The translations under genes and the position numbers were made by a program. From Bdellovibrio sp. (GTDB lineage Bacteria > Bdellovibrionota > UBA1018), in the NCBI GenBank assembly GCA_016213345.1, contig JACRAO010000075.1, positions 1-32,108 of the forward strand: 32,108 nucleotides of DNA, written 5' to 3'. Positions 16,541 to 24,805 of this stretch are shown here, piece after piece (positions within the stretch are counted from its first letter, which is position 1; the number at the start of each line of letters is the position of its first letter). The notes below the pieces were generated by a model. That model was not told the origin of the DNA. It did not search any database and saw nothing but the letters and a program-made list of their open reading frames with translations.

Positions 16541-17323
16541 TTATAAAGGAAACCCAAGCAAAACACCATTGAGTAAGAGTTCTTTTGCAATTTCTCTGGG
16601 CGGTATCGGATAAGGTTGGCTAGATTGTAGTGTCTTAATTACCATCTCATCAAAGGTTTGATTGTTTGATACCTTAACAAACTGAAAATGCCTTAAATAC
16701 CCTTTTTGATCTATATGAATTTGCACTTGTGCAGATAAATCTTGACGGCTCAACCACACGGGCAGCGCCCAATTTTGCTGTAGGTGGTCTTTTAAAGAGT
16801 CATAATAGCTGCCTTCTATGTTCTCTTTGGCATCTTGCGAAATGCTAGAGCCTTTTGAAAGTATATTTCCCTTAAGTACGACTTGAGTTTCATTAGATTC
16901 AGGAGAAACTTTCTCTAAGGCCTTGATTCGAGAAAGTGCATTTTTCATTTTAGATTGTCTATTTTTGACTGGATTTGTAGCCTTAGGTTTAAGCACCATA
17001 TTATCCGATCTCTCGATGGTTTTTGCTTTCCTGTACTGAGTATTTTTTAATTGTTTAGCTGCTTCTTCGGCCTTTTCTAAAGCCCGACTGAGTTCCTGTG
17101 AGGGTTTGTTTATGGCTAGGTCTTTTTTTAAATAATCTGGCAGACCGACTAAATCCACTTTTAAAGTAGGTACAAAAGGAACGATTTTTGAAGGGAAGCT
17201 AAAACCTCTAAACCATAGCATAGTAAATAACGCGACATGACAGAGTAAAGACCATTTTACTGCTACTTTAAAATTATTTGAAGTAGTCAGTACTTGTGGT
17301 GCTCTAAAAGGTGGAACTACCAT
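16541..17323 (-). CDS. tolA: TolA/TonB-like energy-transducing protein
   Basis: This 260-residue protein has one N-terminal membrane helix (about 22-42, VAVKWSLLCHVALFTMLWF), a charged helical middle (EKAEEAAKQLKNTQYRKAK and onward) and a C-terminal TonB/TolA domain (about 175-250) with the motif LRHFQFVKVSNNQTFDEMV and a PYPIPP near the end. It spans the periplasm and links the TolQ-TolR motor to TolB and Pal. It lies 10 bases after tolR and 7 before the chosen tolB start. It is shorter than E. coli TolA (421), and the long helix is abbreviated. The position in the tol operon supports tolA over tonB. Confidence 0.85.
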   Translation of the reverse strand: MVVPPFRAPQVLTTSNNFKVAVKWSLLCHVALFTMLWFRGFSFPSKIVPFVPTLKVDLVGLPDYLKKDLAINKPSQELSRALEKAEEAAKQLKNTQYRKAKTIERSDNMVLKPKATNPVKNRQSKMKNALSRIKALEKVSPESNETQVVLKGNILSKGSSISQDAKENIEGSYYDSLKDHLQQNWALPVWLSRQDLSAQVQIHIDQKGYLRHFQFVKVSNNQTFDEMVIKTLQSSQPYPIPPREIAKELLLNGVLLGFPL

Positions 17324-17333
17324 TCTTAAAAAC

Positions 17334-17771
17334 TCACAAACGGAACCCTTGTTCTAGGGGTTCAGTGACTAATCCTACGCGGCTAATTTTTGCTTTTTTT
17401 ACTTCTCCCATAATTTGTGCAACATACCCGTAGGGTAAATTTTGATCAGCCTGCACTACAACTTGAACTTGTGGCTTTGCGGCAGCAATTGCTTCGAGTC
17501 TTACTCTTAAAGTACCAGGTTCAATTTGTTTTTCGTTCATAAAAATTTGTCTCCACTTGTTTACAACAAGCACTAGTTGATCAGGTACTTCGCTAAGTGT
17601 ACCTGTATCTGCTTTTGGCAAATCGACCTGAATGCCTTGCTGCATTAATGGAGCAGAGATCATAAAAATAATCAATAAAACAAGCATTACATCCACTAGT
17701 GGCGTTACATTAATTTCTGCTAATGTAGTTGGTGTAGAATTTGTGTTTTGTCTGGCAGAAGAAAATCCCAT
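17334..17771 (-). CDS. tolR: TolR/ExbD biopolymer transport protein
   Basis: This 145-residue protein has one membrane helix (about 25-45) with the conserved aspartate in INVTPLVDVMLVLLIIFM, which carries the proton in TolQR/ExbBD motors. The periplasmic part has the family features DLPKADTG and VQADQNLPYGYVAQIMGEVKKAKI. Preceded by AGGAAG about 10 bases before ATG. It works with TolQ to turn the proton gradient into movement of TolA during outer-membrane constriction. Gap to tolQ is 5 bases. The assignment to TolR over ExbD rests on the adjoining tolA and tolB. Confidence 0.92.
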   Translation of the reverse strand: MGFSSARQNTNSTPTTLAEINVTPLVDVMLVLLIIFMISAPLMQQGIQVDLPKADTGTLSEVPDQLVLVVNKWRQIFMNEKQIEPGTLRVRLEAIAAAKPQVQVVVQADQNLPYGYVAQIMGEVKKAKISRVGLVTEPLEQGFRL

Positions 17772-17776
17772 AAATT

Positions 17777-18475
17777 TTAACTTCCTGTTTTTGTCTGTAT
17801 AAAGCTTCTCTGAATAATATTCAAAAAATCTTGGGAAAAAGAGTCTATATCAATTACAGATTTTTTGATTTGTCCTACAAAATAGTTATAAGCAATGACT
17901 GCCGGTACTGCTGCCCCAATGCCTGCAGCGGTAGTAATCAGAGCTTCTGATATTCCAGGTGCCACTATTGCCAAATTAGCTGATCCGGTGATGCCAATGT
18001 TCTGAAAAGAATTCATAATGCCCCAAACTGTGCCAAAAAGACCTATAAAAGGAGTACTGCTAGCAACAGTACCCAAAGAGCCTATATATTTTTCAAGCTC
18101 GGAAGTTTCATGTATAGAGGCTCTTGCTAAAGCGCGATTTATGTTTTCAATATTTAATTTATGATCTGTTTTAGCATCTAAAACTGTCAATTTTCGCAGC
18201 TCTTTAAAGCCCGATTGAAAAATTTGCGCAATTGGGGAATTTTTTATGTTCTCAGATTTTTTGAAAATTTCTTCAATATTTTTATCACTCCAAAACAAAG
18301 TAAGAAATTTCTTATTTTCTTTTTTAGTGTGTTTAAAGGTTCGAATTTTCAAAAAAATTACAGCCCATGACCAAACCGAAGCCAAAAGTAAAATGAAAAG
18401 TACCAGTTTAGCCATTAATCCTGACTGAAGTATCAAATTAAATGCGTCTATTGATTTTAGTGTTGTTGATTGCAT
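17777..18475 (-). CDS. tolQ: TolQ/ExbB proton channel protein
   Basis: The frame opens with GTG 18526, overlapping the upstream gene, but ATG 18475 gives 232 residues, the normal TolQ length (230), and starts 7 bases after that gene's stop. Three membrane helices are visible: near residues 18-38, around 130-150 and 170-190. They include the MotA/TolQ/ExbB signature STPFIGLFGTVWGIMNSFQNIG and APGISEALITTAAGIGAAVPAVIAYN. TolQ pentamers form the stator channel around TolR. No clear ribosome-binding site precedes the start, so coupling to the upstream gene is likely. Confidence 0.92.
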   Translation of the reverse strand: MQSTTLKSIDAFNLILQSGLMAKLVLFILLLASVWSWAVIFLKIRTFKHTKKENKKFLTLFWSDKNIEEIFKKSENIKNSPIAQIFQSGFKELRKLTVLDAKTDHKLNIENINRALARASIHETSELEKYIGSLGTVASSTPFIGLFGTVWGIMNSFQNIGITGSANLAIVAPGISEALITTAAGIGAAVPAVIAYNYFVGQIKKSVIDIDSFSQDFLNIIQRSFIQTKTGS

Positions 18476-18482
18476 AAGAAGT

Positions 18483-19394
18483 TTACTGTTTTTTAAAGAA
18501 CAACCTCCAGTCTTCTTTTTTACCACTTAATAGAAGTACCACAATATCTAAAATAAAAATAATTTGCAGTATAAGACTCGAAAGAGGTCCGCCTGCTCCG
18601 CCCGTAAGCCACCCGATTATTTCTGAGGTCGTCTGATGTTTAATTAATACTAGGCCAGGCAGTTCATAACCGAAGATGGGTAGGCTTGAAATAGGATGAA
18701 AAAAAACCAGTATACCACTTAAGATTCCTGCACCATAACAAAAGTCTTCTTTTTTTAACGCGCGTAAGCATAAGGAAATAGAGATAAGCGTTAAACTGAG
18801 CAGATGCTTAAGGCCAATATCAAACTGATAAAATTTTATTGCTAGATATAAAATAGTTGTTAAAACAATAGCGGCAATGTTTGAAAAATTTTGTCTTAAA
18901 AGATTAAAAATTTTTCTACGAAAAATAAATTCCTCTAAATAAACGAAACCACATAACAATAAAACACGCACTGCAATTCCTGTCAGAGCAAAAAGAGATT
19001 CTTCGAAGCTAATTAAAGTGCCGTAATATTGATAAAAACCAATAAACAACAAAGCAATGGTTGTGCCGAGAGAAATACTTGATCCAATGAAAAAAGAAGT
19101 AATATATGCTTTTTCAAAACGGTAATTAGAAAAAACTTCAGAAAATGAAAAAATAATTAATGGATTAAGATTTTTTAAAAGCAGCACATAAAGAAACACT
19201 CCAATGCTAAACACATTTAGTTCGATTGAGTGAAAAGCCTCACTCATTTCGGCAATAGATACGTTGGTGTTTTTCCAGTAATAAGCGTAAAGAGTCAGAA
19301 CCAATAGTCTAAACGTCCAGGTCCATAAGAGGTAAGTTATAAAATAAAAAGCTACATCAAGGATAGCCTTCGCATTTAAAAGAGACTTCATCAT
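18483..19394 (-). CDS. CPBP-family (CAAX protease/Abi-type) membrane protein
   Basis: The frame opens earlier (TTG 19436) inside ctaB; ATG 19394 starts 8 bases after the ctaB stop and gives 303 residues. About seven to eight helices are visible. The CPBP signature EExxxR appears as EEFIFR (residues 154-159). The second family motif, usually FxxxH in the next helix, is not evident: the expected place reads LYLAIKFYQ, and the nearest histidine is in LKHLL further on. So it is either a divergent CPBP protease or has lost a zinc or catalytic histidine. It sits between ctaB and tolQ in one tight run, a position with no obvious functional reason. Confidence 0.75.
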   Translation of the reverse strand: MMKSLLNAKAILDVAFYFITYLLWTWTFRLLVLTLYAYYWKNTNVSIAEMSEAFHSIELNVFSIGVFLYVLLLKNLNPLIIFSFSEVFSNYRFEKAYITSFFIGSSISLGTTIALLFIGFYQYYGTLISFEESLFALTGIAVRVLLLCGFVYLEEFIFRRKIFNLLRQNFSNIAAIVLTTILYLAIKFYQFDIGLKHLLSLTLISISLCLRALKKEDFCYGAGILSGILVFFHPISSLPIFGYELPGLVLIKHQTTSEIIGWLTGGAGGPLSSLILQIIFILDIVVLLLSGKKEDWRLFFKKQ

Positions 19395-19402
19395 TATGAA
19401 TA

Positions 19403-20296
19403 TTATATCCAATATCGAAACAACTTCACACTCCAAAGATCTGCCACTGCAATAGCTATAAAAATTATTAGACTAAAATTAACCCAAAGAAAAAACCTGA
19501 GCCACTGCTTGTTATCAGATAATTTCAAAAAACGATTGAGTTCATATACAATTTTAAAGCACATTAAAAACGCGACGCACAAATACAGGCTGCCCACTTT
19601 TAGGAACAATGGAGCACCAAGAGAGAGTCCAATATAGGCTAAACACCAAAGTACAATGTGATTTTGGGTGATTTTGTTTCCATAAACAACTGGTAAAGTA
19701 TGGATATCCCCCCGTTCGTAATCGGTTTTATATTTAATAGCTAGTGTCCAAAAATGAGGCATTTGCCAAAAAAATAAAAGAAAAAATAAATATATCCCAC
19801 CCAAAGAAAATACTTGTCCATTGCTTGCGCTGTAGCCCATTAAAATAGGCAGGGCTCCAGGAATAGCGCCAGGGACAGCAGCAAATGCAAAATTTTTTTT
19901 AAACCACAGAGTATAAAGTCCATTGTAAAAAAACAATGCTAATAAGCCTAAAAAACAAATTTTAAGATCTATTATTGCTAAAATAAAATCGCCTAAGCAA
20001 ATGCAAAATACACTAAAACCAAGTGCCATGTGAGGAGAAACTGTTTTACATACAAGTGGTCTGTGTGCAGTTCTGTGCATTTTAGAATCCAAGCTTTGTT
20101 CTTGATACTGATTTAAAGCAGATGCACCAGTTGATAAAAAAAATATCCCAAAGAGAGTGCCAATTAAATGAGCTACTTGTAAATTTTTCTCAAAGTTTTG
20201 TCCTAAGAGGTAGCCTCCTAATGCGCAGATTAGCACTAACAAAACGATTTCAAATTTTGCCAGCTCTTTATATGTTTTTATTTTTTCAATCCACAT
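19403..20296 (-). CDS. ctaB: Protoheme IX farnesyltransferase (heme O synthase)
   Basis: This UbiA-family enzyme attaches farnesyl to heme B to make heme O. The diphosphate-binding motif is clear as ALNQYQEQSLDSKMHRTAHR followed by PL, near residue 60. Typical family text follows: FYNGLYTLWFKKN and QMPHFWTLAIKY, then DYERGDIHTLPVVYG. ATG 20296 (MWIEKIKTYKELAKFEI) is chosen over 20320, which would overlap ctaA; the resulting 297 residues is the usual length. It starts 11 bases after the ctaA stop and has about nine helices. It feeds heme O to CtaA for the caa3-type oxidase encoded divergently next door. Confidence 0.95.
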   Translation of the reverse strand: MWIEKIKTYKELAKFEIVLLVLICALGGYLLGQNFEKNLQVAHLIGTLFGIFFLSTGASALNQYQEQSLDSKMHRTAHRPLVCKTVSPHMALGFSVFCICLGDFILAIIDLKICFLGLLALFFYNGLYTLWFKKNFAFAAVPGAIPGALPILMGYSASNGQVFSLGGIYLFFLLFFWQMPHFWTLAIKYKTDYERGDIHTLPVVYGNKITQNHIVLWCLAYIGLSLGAPLFLKVGSLYLCVAFLMCFKIVYELNRFLKLSDNKQWLRFFLWVNFSLIIFIAIAVADLWSVKLFRYWI

Positions 20297-20307
20297 TTTA
20301 CCACATT

Positions 20308-21168
20308 TTATATGAACCACTTATGCAAAGCGCCTATTTTTAATGAAAAATAAAATAATAATCCCCATAGGGCATACCCCAATGCAGCATGAGTTGCTCT
20401 GATATGTGTGTGTAGGCCAAAAAGAACATTAGTGACGCCTAGTATTATTTGCAATATAAATAATACTAAAAGAAAAGAGCTTAATTTTTTTAAGGGATAG
20501 GAATTTTTAAAGACTTTCAGCGGTAGGTGAATAAAAACACCAATCATTATGATTCCCCACCATCTGTGAATAAACGCAAGTGAGGTTTCAAAAGTGAGTG
20601 GGATTGGGAAAAAACTTTCTAAACAATTTGGAAACTGTGAGCAAGCAAGTCCTGCGTGGCTATGTCTTACAAGTCCTCCAAGAGCGAGTTGAATTAATAG
20701 TCCCACTAATGCGGTTTTGCTAAGTAAATGTAGTGCCCGATAGTTGAGGTGATAATTGAAATCCGAATATGAACATGCAATGCTAATTAGTCCTGCTAAA
20801 ACAAGACATGCAATGAGTAAGTGTATAGTGCTTGCAAGAATTGAGAGTTGCAAAAATACGGTGATACCGCCTAATAAAATCTGAATTGCAAGTAAAACGA
20901 GAATTGTAAAAGCGTGTTTTTTTGATGAATCTTGAGGTGGTTTTTTTATTGTTTTCATAAGTGTGATAAGAATGAATATGGCCGTGATAAGAGCAATCCA
21001 GCGATGTCCCCATTCAAAGATCACTTCTTTTTGTAGAGGAGGAAATACCGTCCCATAACACAGTGGCCAGTCCGGACAGCCCAAACCACTTCCGGTAGTG
21101 CTTACTAGGTTTCCCCACACCATGAGAAGATAAGTGAAACCAACTGTGATCCAGGATAGTGTTTTCAT
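20308..21168 (-). CDS. ctaA: Heme A synthase
   Basis: This 286-residue membrane enzyme oxidises heme O to heme A. Eight helices are expected and visible. Four conserved histidines appear in EWGHRW, STIHLL, FIHRWWG and IRATHAALG. Two cysteine pairs in the extracytoplasmic loops, CPDWPLC and CSQFPNC, mark the Bacillus-type (COX15/CtaA with cysteines) subgroup. AGGAGT lies just before ATG 21168, so this is the first gene of the minus-strand run. It is divergent from the SCO gene by 86 bases, so a shared control region for oxidase assembly and structural genes is likely. Confidence 0.95.
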   Translation of the reverse strand: MKTLSWITVGFTYLLMVWGNLVSTTGSGLGCPDWPLCYGTVFPPLQKEVIFEWGHRWIALITAIFILITLMKTIKKPPQDSSKKHAFTILVLLAIQILLGGITVFLQLSILASTIHLLIACLVLAGLISIACSYSDFNYHLNYRALHLLSKTALVGLLIQLALGGLVRHSHAGLACSQFPNCLESFFPIPLTFETSLAFIHRWWGIIMIGVFIHLPLKVFKNSYPLKKLSSFLLVLFILQIILGVTNVLFGLHTHIRATHAALGYALWGLLFYFSLKIGALHKWFI

Positions 21169-21254
21169 ATTACTCCTGTGTATAACACAATCTCCACCCA
21201 GGGGTTAGAGTTATGTCTTGACTTTAAAGTATAATTTATAGATGTTTAACACAA

Positions 21255-22052
21255 ATGAAACTCATATTTCTAGTAAATCTATTTTGGAGTTTTGCTTATG
21301 CCGACACTTTGCCTGTCAGTAATCCTAAAATCCCACAAGAGCTTCAAGGTGTGGGAATTACAGAAAACTTAGGTAAGATGATTTCTATAGCCGAACTGTC
21401 TTTGAAAGATGAAACAGACAAGATTGTACTATTATCCCAATATTTTAAAACCAAAAAACCTGTTCTACTTGGACTGGTTTATTATGAATGTCCTAATTTA
21501 TGTCATTTTTTGTTAAATGGCATACTAACTACTCTAAAAAAATTTCCTTGGACACCTGGCAATGAATTTGAGTTTGTTTTAGTAAGTATTGATCCTAAAG
21601 AAACCGCAAACCTAGCCTTAAATAAAAAAGAAAGTTATTTAAATACATATAACCGGCCAAAAGCAGACTTTCATTTTTTAACTGGATCTCAAGAATCAAT
21701 TCAAAAACTTGCTTTGCAGATTGGATTTAATTATCGCTATGATGCAAAAGAAAAACAATTTGCCCATCCCGCAGCTCTTTATGTTTTGACTGACGAAGGA
21801 AAGATTTCTCGATATCTTTATGGAGTAGAGTTCAAGGAACAGGATTTGAGGTTAGCTTTGGTAGAAGCGTCGAAGGGTAAGGTAGGAACTGTTATTGATC
21901 GTATTTTGTTATTTTGTTATAGGTATGATCCTAAACTGCACACGTATTCATTGTATATTACAAGAGTTGTGCAACTCAGCAGTGCTTTTATGATTTTTGC
22001 TTTGGGGCTGTATTTGACAGTTTTTTGGATTAAACAAAGAGGGATTTGTTGA
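21255..22052 (+). CDS. SCO1/SenC/PrrC-family copper chaperone for cytochrome oxidase
   Basis: This 265-residue protein has a short signal peptide (MKLIFLVNLFWSFAYA), a thioredoxin-fold domain with the copper-binding CPNLC (C79 and C83) and the third ligand H171 in QFAHPAALYVL, and a C-terminal membrane helix (about 237-260). The C-terminal anchor differs from most SCO proteins, which are anchored N-terminally, but is known in subgroups. It delivers copper to the CuA site of subunit II and reduces its cysteines. It is the first gene of the cox operon and ends one base before coxB. Confidence 0.92.
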   Translation: MKLIFLVNLFWSFAYADTLPVSNPKIPQELQGVGITENLGKMISIAELSLKDETDKIVLLSQYFKTKKPVLLGLVYYECPNLCHFLLNGILTTLKKFPWTPGNEFEFVLVSIDPKETANLALNKKESYLNTYNRPKADFHFLTGSQESIQKLALQIGFNYRYDAKEKQFAHPAALYVLTDEGKISRYLYGVEFKEQDLRLALVEASKGKVGTVIDRILLFCYRYDPKLHTYSLYITRVVQLSSAFMIFALGLYLTVFWIKQRGIC

Positions 22053-22053
22053 C

Positions 22054-23004
22054 ATGAGTCTGCCTATTGCTGCCACAGATGTCGCCGTAATGTGGGATCA
22101 TCTTTATTGGTTTTTGGTCTGGTTAAGCGTGTTTTTTTTCGTTCTAGTGGTTGGAACGATGATTTATTTTGTCATTAAATATCGCCATCAAAAAAAACAA
22201 AAACCTGTATTTATCACCGGCAATCACACACTCGAAGTTATTTGGAGTATTGTTCCTTTGCTGTTAGTGCTTATAGTGTTTGTGTGGGGCTATGTTGTAT
22301 ATCGCAAGATGATACATGCGCCACCTAATTCATTAGAGGTTAGGGTTATTGGTAAGCAATGGTTATGGCAGTTTCAATATGAAGACGGAAAAACTACAGT
22401 TAATGAGCTTTTTGTTCCAGTCAACCAGCCTGTTAAGCTTATTATGTCTTCTGAGGATGTTATTCATAGTTTTTTTGTTCCAGACTTTAGAGTGAAACAA
22501 GATGTTGTGCCGGGAATGTATACAAGTATTTGGTTTGAACCAACCGTGCCGGGAAGACATCAGATTTTTTGTGCCGAGTATTGCGGAACCTCGCATTCAC
22601 AAATGCTGGCAGATCTTTATGTATTATCAGAAGGAGACTGGGCTCAGTGGAAGGCTGGAAAAAAGTTAAACTTAAAAACTTCGCGGATTAGTATGTCTAA
22701 CGTACCAAGCCCAACTTTAGCTGAACAAGGAAAAAAACTTATGTTACAAAAGGGTTGCGTAGCTTGCCATTCAGATGATGGAAGCCCAAGGCCCGGGCCA
22801 ACATATAAAAATCTTTTTAACTCTAAAGTCGAGTTAGCCAATGGTCAGGTAGTCATAGCAGACGAAAATTATTTGAGAGAATCTATTGAAACTCCACAGG
22901 CAAAATTAGTAAAGGGTTTTGGACCTCTTATGCCAACGTTTCGTGGCATTGTTTCTGAAGAAGAAATCAATGCCATTATTGCCTATATTAAAAGCTTAAA
23001 ATAA
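22054..23004 (+). CDS. coxB: Cytochrome c oxidase subunit II with fused C-terminal cytochrome c domain
   Basis: This 316-residue protein has two N-terminal helices (about 18-42 and 62-82), the CuA cupredoxin domain with H in DVIHSFFVPDF and the loop CAEYCGTSHSQM, and, from about residue 225, a c-type cytochrome with CVACH and a methionine in PLMPTFRG. The fusion makes this a caa3-type oxidase: the cytochrome domain passes electrons to CuA. The start is ATG 22054, one base after the SCO stop, with AGAGGGA upstream. No lipobox is visible, unlike some subunit II proteins. Confidence 0.96.
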   Translation: MSLPIAATDVAVMWDHLYWFLVWLSVFFFVLVVGTMIYFVIKYRHQKKQKPVFITGNHTLEVIWSIVPLLLVLIVFVWGYVVYRKMIHAPPNSLEVRVIGKQWLWQFQYEDGKTTVNELFVPVNQPVKLIMSSEDVIHSFFVPDFRVKQDVVPGMYTSIWFEPTVPGRHQIFCAEYCGTSHSQMLADLYVLSEGDWAQWKAGKKLNLKTSRISMSNVPSPTLAEQGKKLMLQKGCVACHSDDGSPRPGPTYKNLFNSKVELANGQVVIADENYLRESIETPQAKLVKGFGPLMPTFRGIVSEEEINAIIAYIKSLK

Positions 23005-23013
23005 AGGAAGATT

Positions 23014-24600
23014 ATGTCTGATACACAAACAATGCATTATTTGAATCAAACCACAGGGATTTGGTCATGGCTAAAGACATTGGATCACAAACGAATTGGT
23101 CTAATGTATTTATTTACTGTTTTAATTTTCTTTTTAGTTGGCGGAGTTTTTGCTCTTCTCATACGTTGGAATCTTTTCTATCCAAACCACGGATTTGTAG
23201 AAGCCAATACGTATAATAAATTTTTTACATATCACGGCGCGATCATGGTGTTTTTGGTTATTATTCCTGCAATTCCTGCCACCTTAGGCAATTTCATGCT
23301 CCCATTGTTAGTCGGAGCAAAAGATGTTGCATTTCCACGTTTAAATTTATTTTCATATTACTTGTTTGTTTTAGGTGCTCTGATAGCTTTGGCTTCACTA
23401 TTTTTTGGTGGAGCAGATACGGGTTGGACATTTTATACGCCGTATTCCATTCGTGCCAGTAGCAGTATGATTTTTGTTGTTTTGGGAGCTTTTGTTGCTG
23501 GGTTTTCGTCTATTTTAACTGCACTAAATTTTATTATTACAATTCACAAACTTAGAGCTCCTGGATTAACACTCGGAAGGTTGCCACTTTTTTGTTGGGC
23601 AGTTTATGCAACTAGTATTATCCAAATTTTAGCAACTCCTGTGCTAGCCATTACACTTTTACTGCTTGTGTTTGAACAAGTGTTTAAAATTGGTATTTTT
23701 GATCCAAAATTAGGAGGAGATGCAGTTTTGTTCCAGCATTTTTTTTGGTTTTACTCACATCCTGCTGTGTATATTATGATTCTTCCGGCTATGGGTGTGA
23801 TTAGTGAAGTAGTGCCTGTGTTTTCAAGAAAGCCTATTTTTGGTTACAAGGCTATTGCCATGTCATCGTTTGGTATTGCACTTGTTGCTTTTATTGTTTG
23901 GGGGCATCATCTGTTTGTAAGTGGACAATCAGAACTTGCAAATTTTATTTTTTCTCTTCTTACCATGTCTGTAGCTGTACCAACTGGAGTAAAGGTTTTT
24001 AGTTGGTTAGCGACAATGTACAAGGGGTCAATTCATTTTAATGCTCCATTTTTATATGTGCTTGGATTTTTAGAACTCTTTTCGATAGGTGGCTTGACTG
24101 GTGTATTTTTAGCTACCTTGGCTCTAGACGTACATTTAACAGATACTTATTTTGTAGTGGCACATTTTCATTTTGTTATGGTGGGTGGGGCAATTATGGG
24201 TTTTTTTTCAGGATTGCACTATTGGTATCCAAAAATATGTGGAAAAATGTATTCTGAAAAATCAGCTCTTATTGCATTTGTTTTAATTATTATTGGCTTT
24301 AATGTTACTTTTTTCCCACAATTTATTTTAGGCGCTCAAGGGATGCCTAGAAGGTATTGGACTTATTTGCCAGAGTTTACATTGCTCAATCAAATTTCAA
24401 CTGTTGGATCATGGATGTTAGGTATAGGTTTTGTTTATGTTGTTTATTATTTACTTAGAGATTTAAAGAAAGGAGAAAAAGCTACTGCAAATCCTTGGCG
24501 TGCTTTGACGTTGGAGTGGCAAACTACGTCACCACCACCGACTGAAAATTTTGTAAAAACGCCAGTGGTTACGGAGTGGCCCTATGAGTATCGTGAGTAG
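23014..24600 (+). CDS. coxA: Cytochrome c oxidase subunit I, type A2 heme-copper oxidase
   Basis: This 528-residue, twelve-helix catalytic subunit reduces oxygen to water while pumping protons. Ligands are visible: heme a histidine H74 in FTYHGAIMVF, CuB histidine and the cross-linked tyrosine in FWFYSHPAVYIM, the histidine pair in VWGHHLFV, and the heme histidines in DTYFVVAHFHFVM. At the point where type A1 enzymes have GHPEVY with the D-channel glutamate, this one has YSHPAVY, the YS motif of type A2, as in Thermus and Rhodothermus caa3. The GAKDVAFPRLN segment retains the D-channel aspartate. AAGGAAG precedes ATG 23014. The stop lies 2 bases before a large inverted repeat. Confidence 0.97.
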   Translation: MSDTQTMHYLNQTTGIWSWLKTLDHKRIGLMYLFTVLIFFLVGGVFALLIRWNLFYPNHGFVEANTYNKFFTYHGAIMVFLVIIPAIPATLGNFMLPLLVGAKDVAFPRLNLFSYYLFVLGALIALASLFFGGADTGWTFYTPYSIRASSSMIFVVLGAFVAGFSSILTALNFIITIHKLRAPGLTLGRLPLFCWAVYATSIIQILATPVLAITLLLLVFEQVFKIGIFDPKLGGDAVLFQHFFWFYSHPAVYIMILPAMGVISEVVPVFSRKPIFGYKAIAMSSFGIALVAFIVWGHHLFVSGQSELANFIFSLLTMSVAVPTGVKVFSWLATMYKGSIHFNAPFLYVLGFLELFSIGGLTGVFLATLALDVHLTDTYFVVAHFHFVMVGGAIMGFFSGLHYWYPKICGKMYSEKSALIAFVLIIIGFNVTFFPQFILGAQGMPRRYWTYLPEFTLLNQISTVGSWMLGIGFVYVVYYLLRDLKKGEKATANPWRALTLEWQTTSPPPTENFVKTPVVTEWPYEYRE

Positions 24601-24602
24601 GG

Positions 24603-24767
24603 CACTGGAACATTAATTTCTTCTTTTTTTAAAAAAATTTATCTCACCGGCCGCCATCCTGGCTCTCCGGGGGCCCCCTTGGCCATCCATGGCCGAATCG
24701 CATCCAGCTCCCCCGAGGCCGGTAAGATAAATTTTTTCTAAAAAAAGAAGAAATTAATGTTCCAGTG
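24603..24767. repeat. 165-bp near-perfect inverted repeat with GC-rich core between coxA and coxC
   Basis: The left arm at 24603-24652 starts CACTGGAACATTAATTTCTT and the right arm at 24717-24767 ends with its reverse complement; the 50-bp arms differ by one G/A change and one inserted C. The outer 40 bp of each arm are AT-rich. The arms end inward in ACCGGCC/GGCCGGT, and the 64-base interior is about 70% G+C, very unlike the surroundings. It contains five GGCC tetramers including the arm ends (24649, 24672, 24681, 24691, 24717), the palindromes GGGGGCCCCC (24669-24678) and GGCCATCCATGGCC (24681-24694), and CGGGGG/CCCCCG arms (24668-24673, 24710-24715). No target-site duplication is clear. 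It may be a MITE-like insertion or a transcript hairpin that sets the coxA to coxC ratio. Confidence 0.93.
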
Positions 24768-24805
24768 TAGTAGTCGCCTTATGAAGTAGTAAAGGATAAT
24801 ACATT

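Noticed and set aside
21218..21235. TTGACT and TATAAT upstream of the SCO gene
   Set aside because: They look like promoter boxes but are only 6 bases apart, far too close to act together as -35 and -10.
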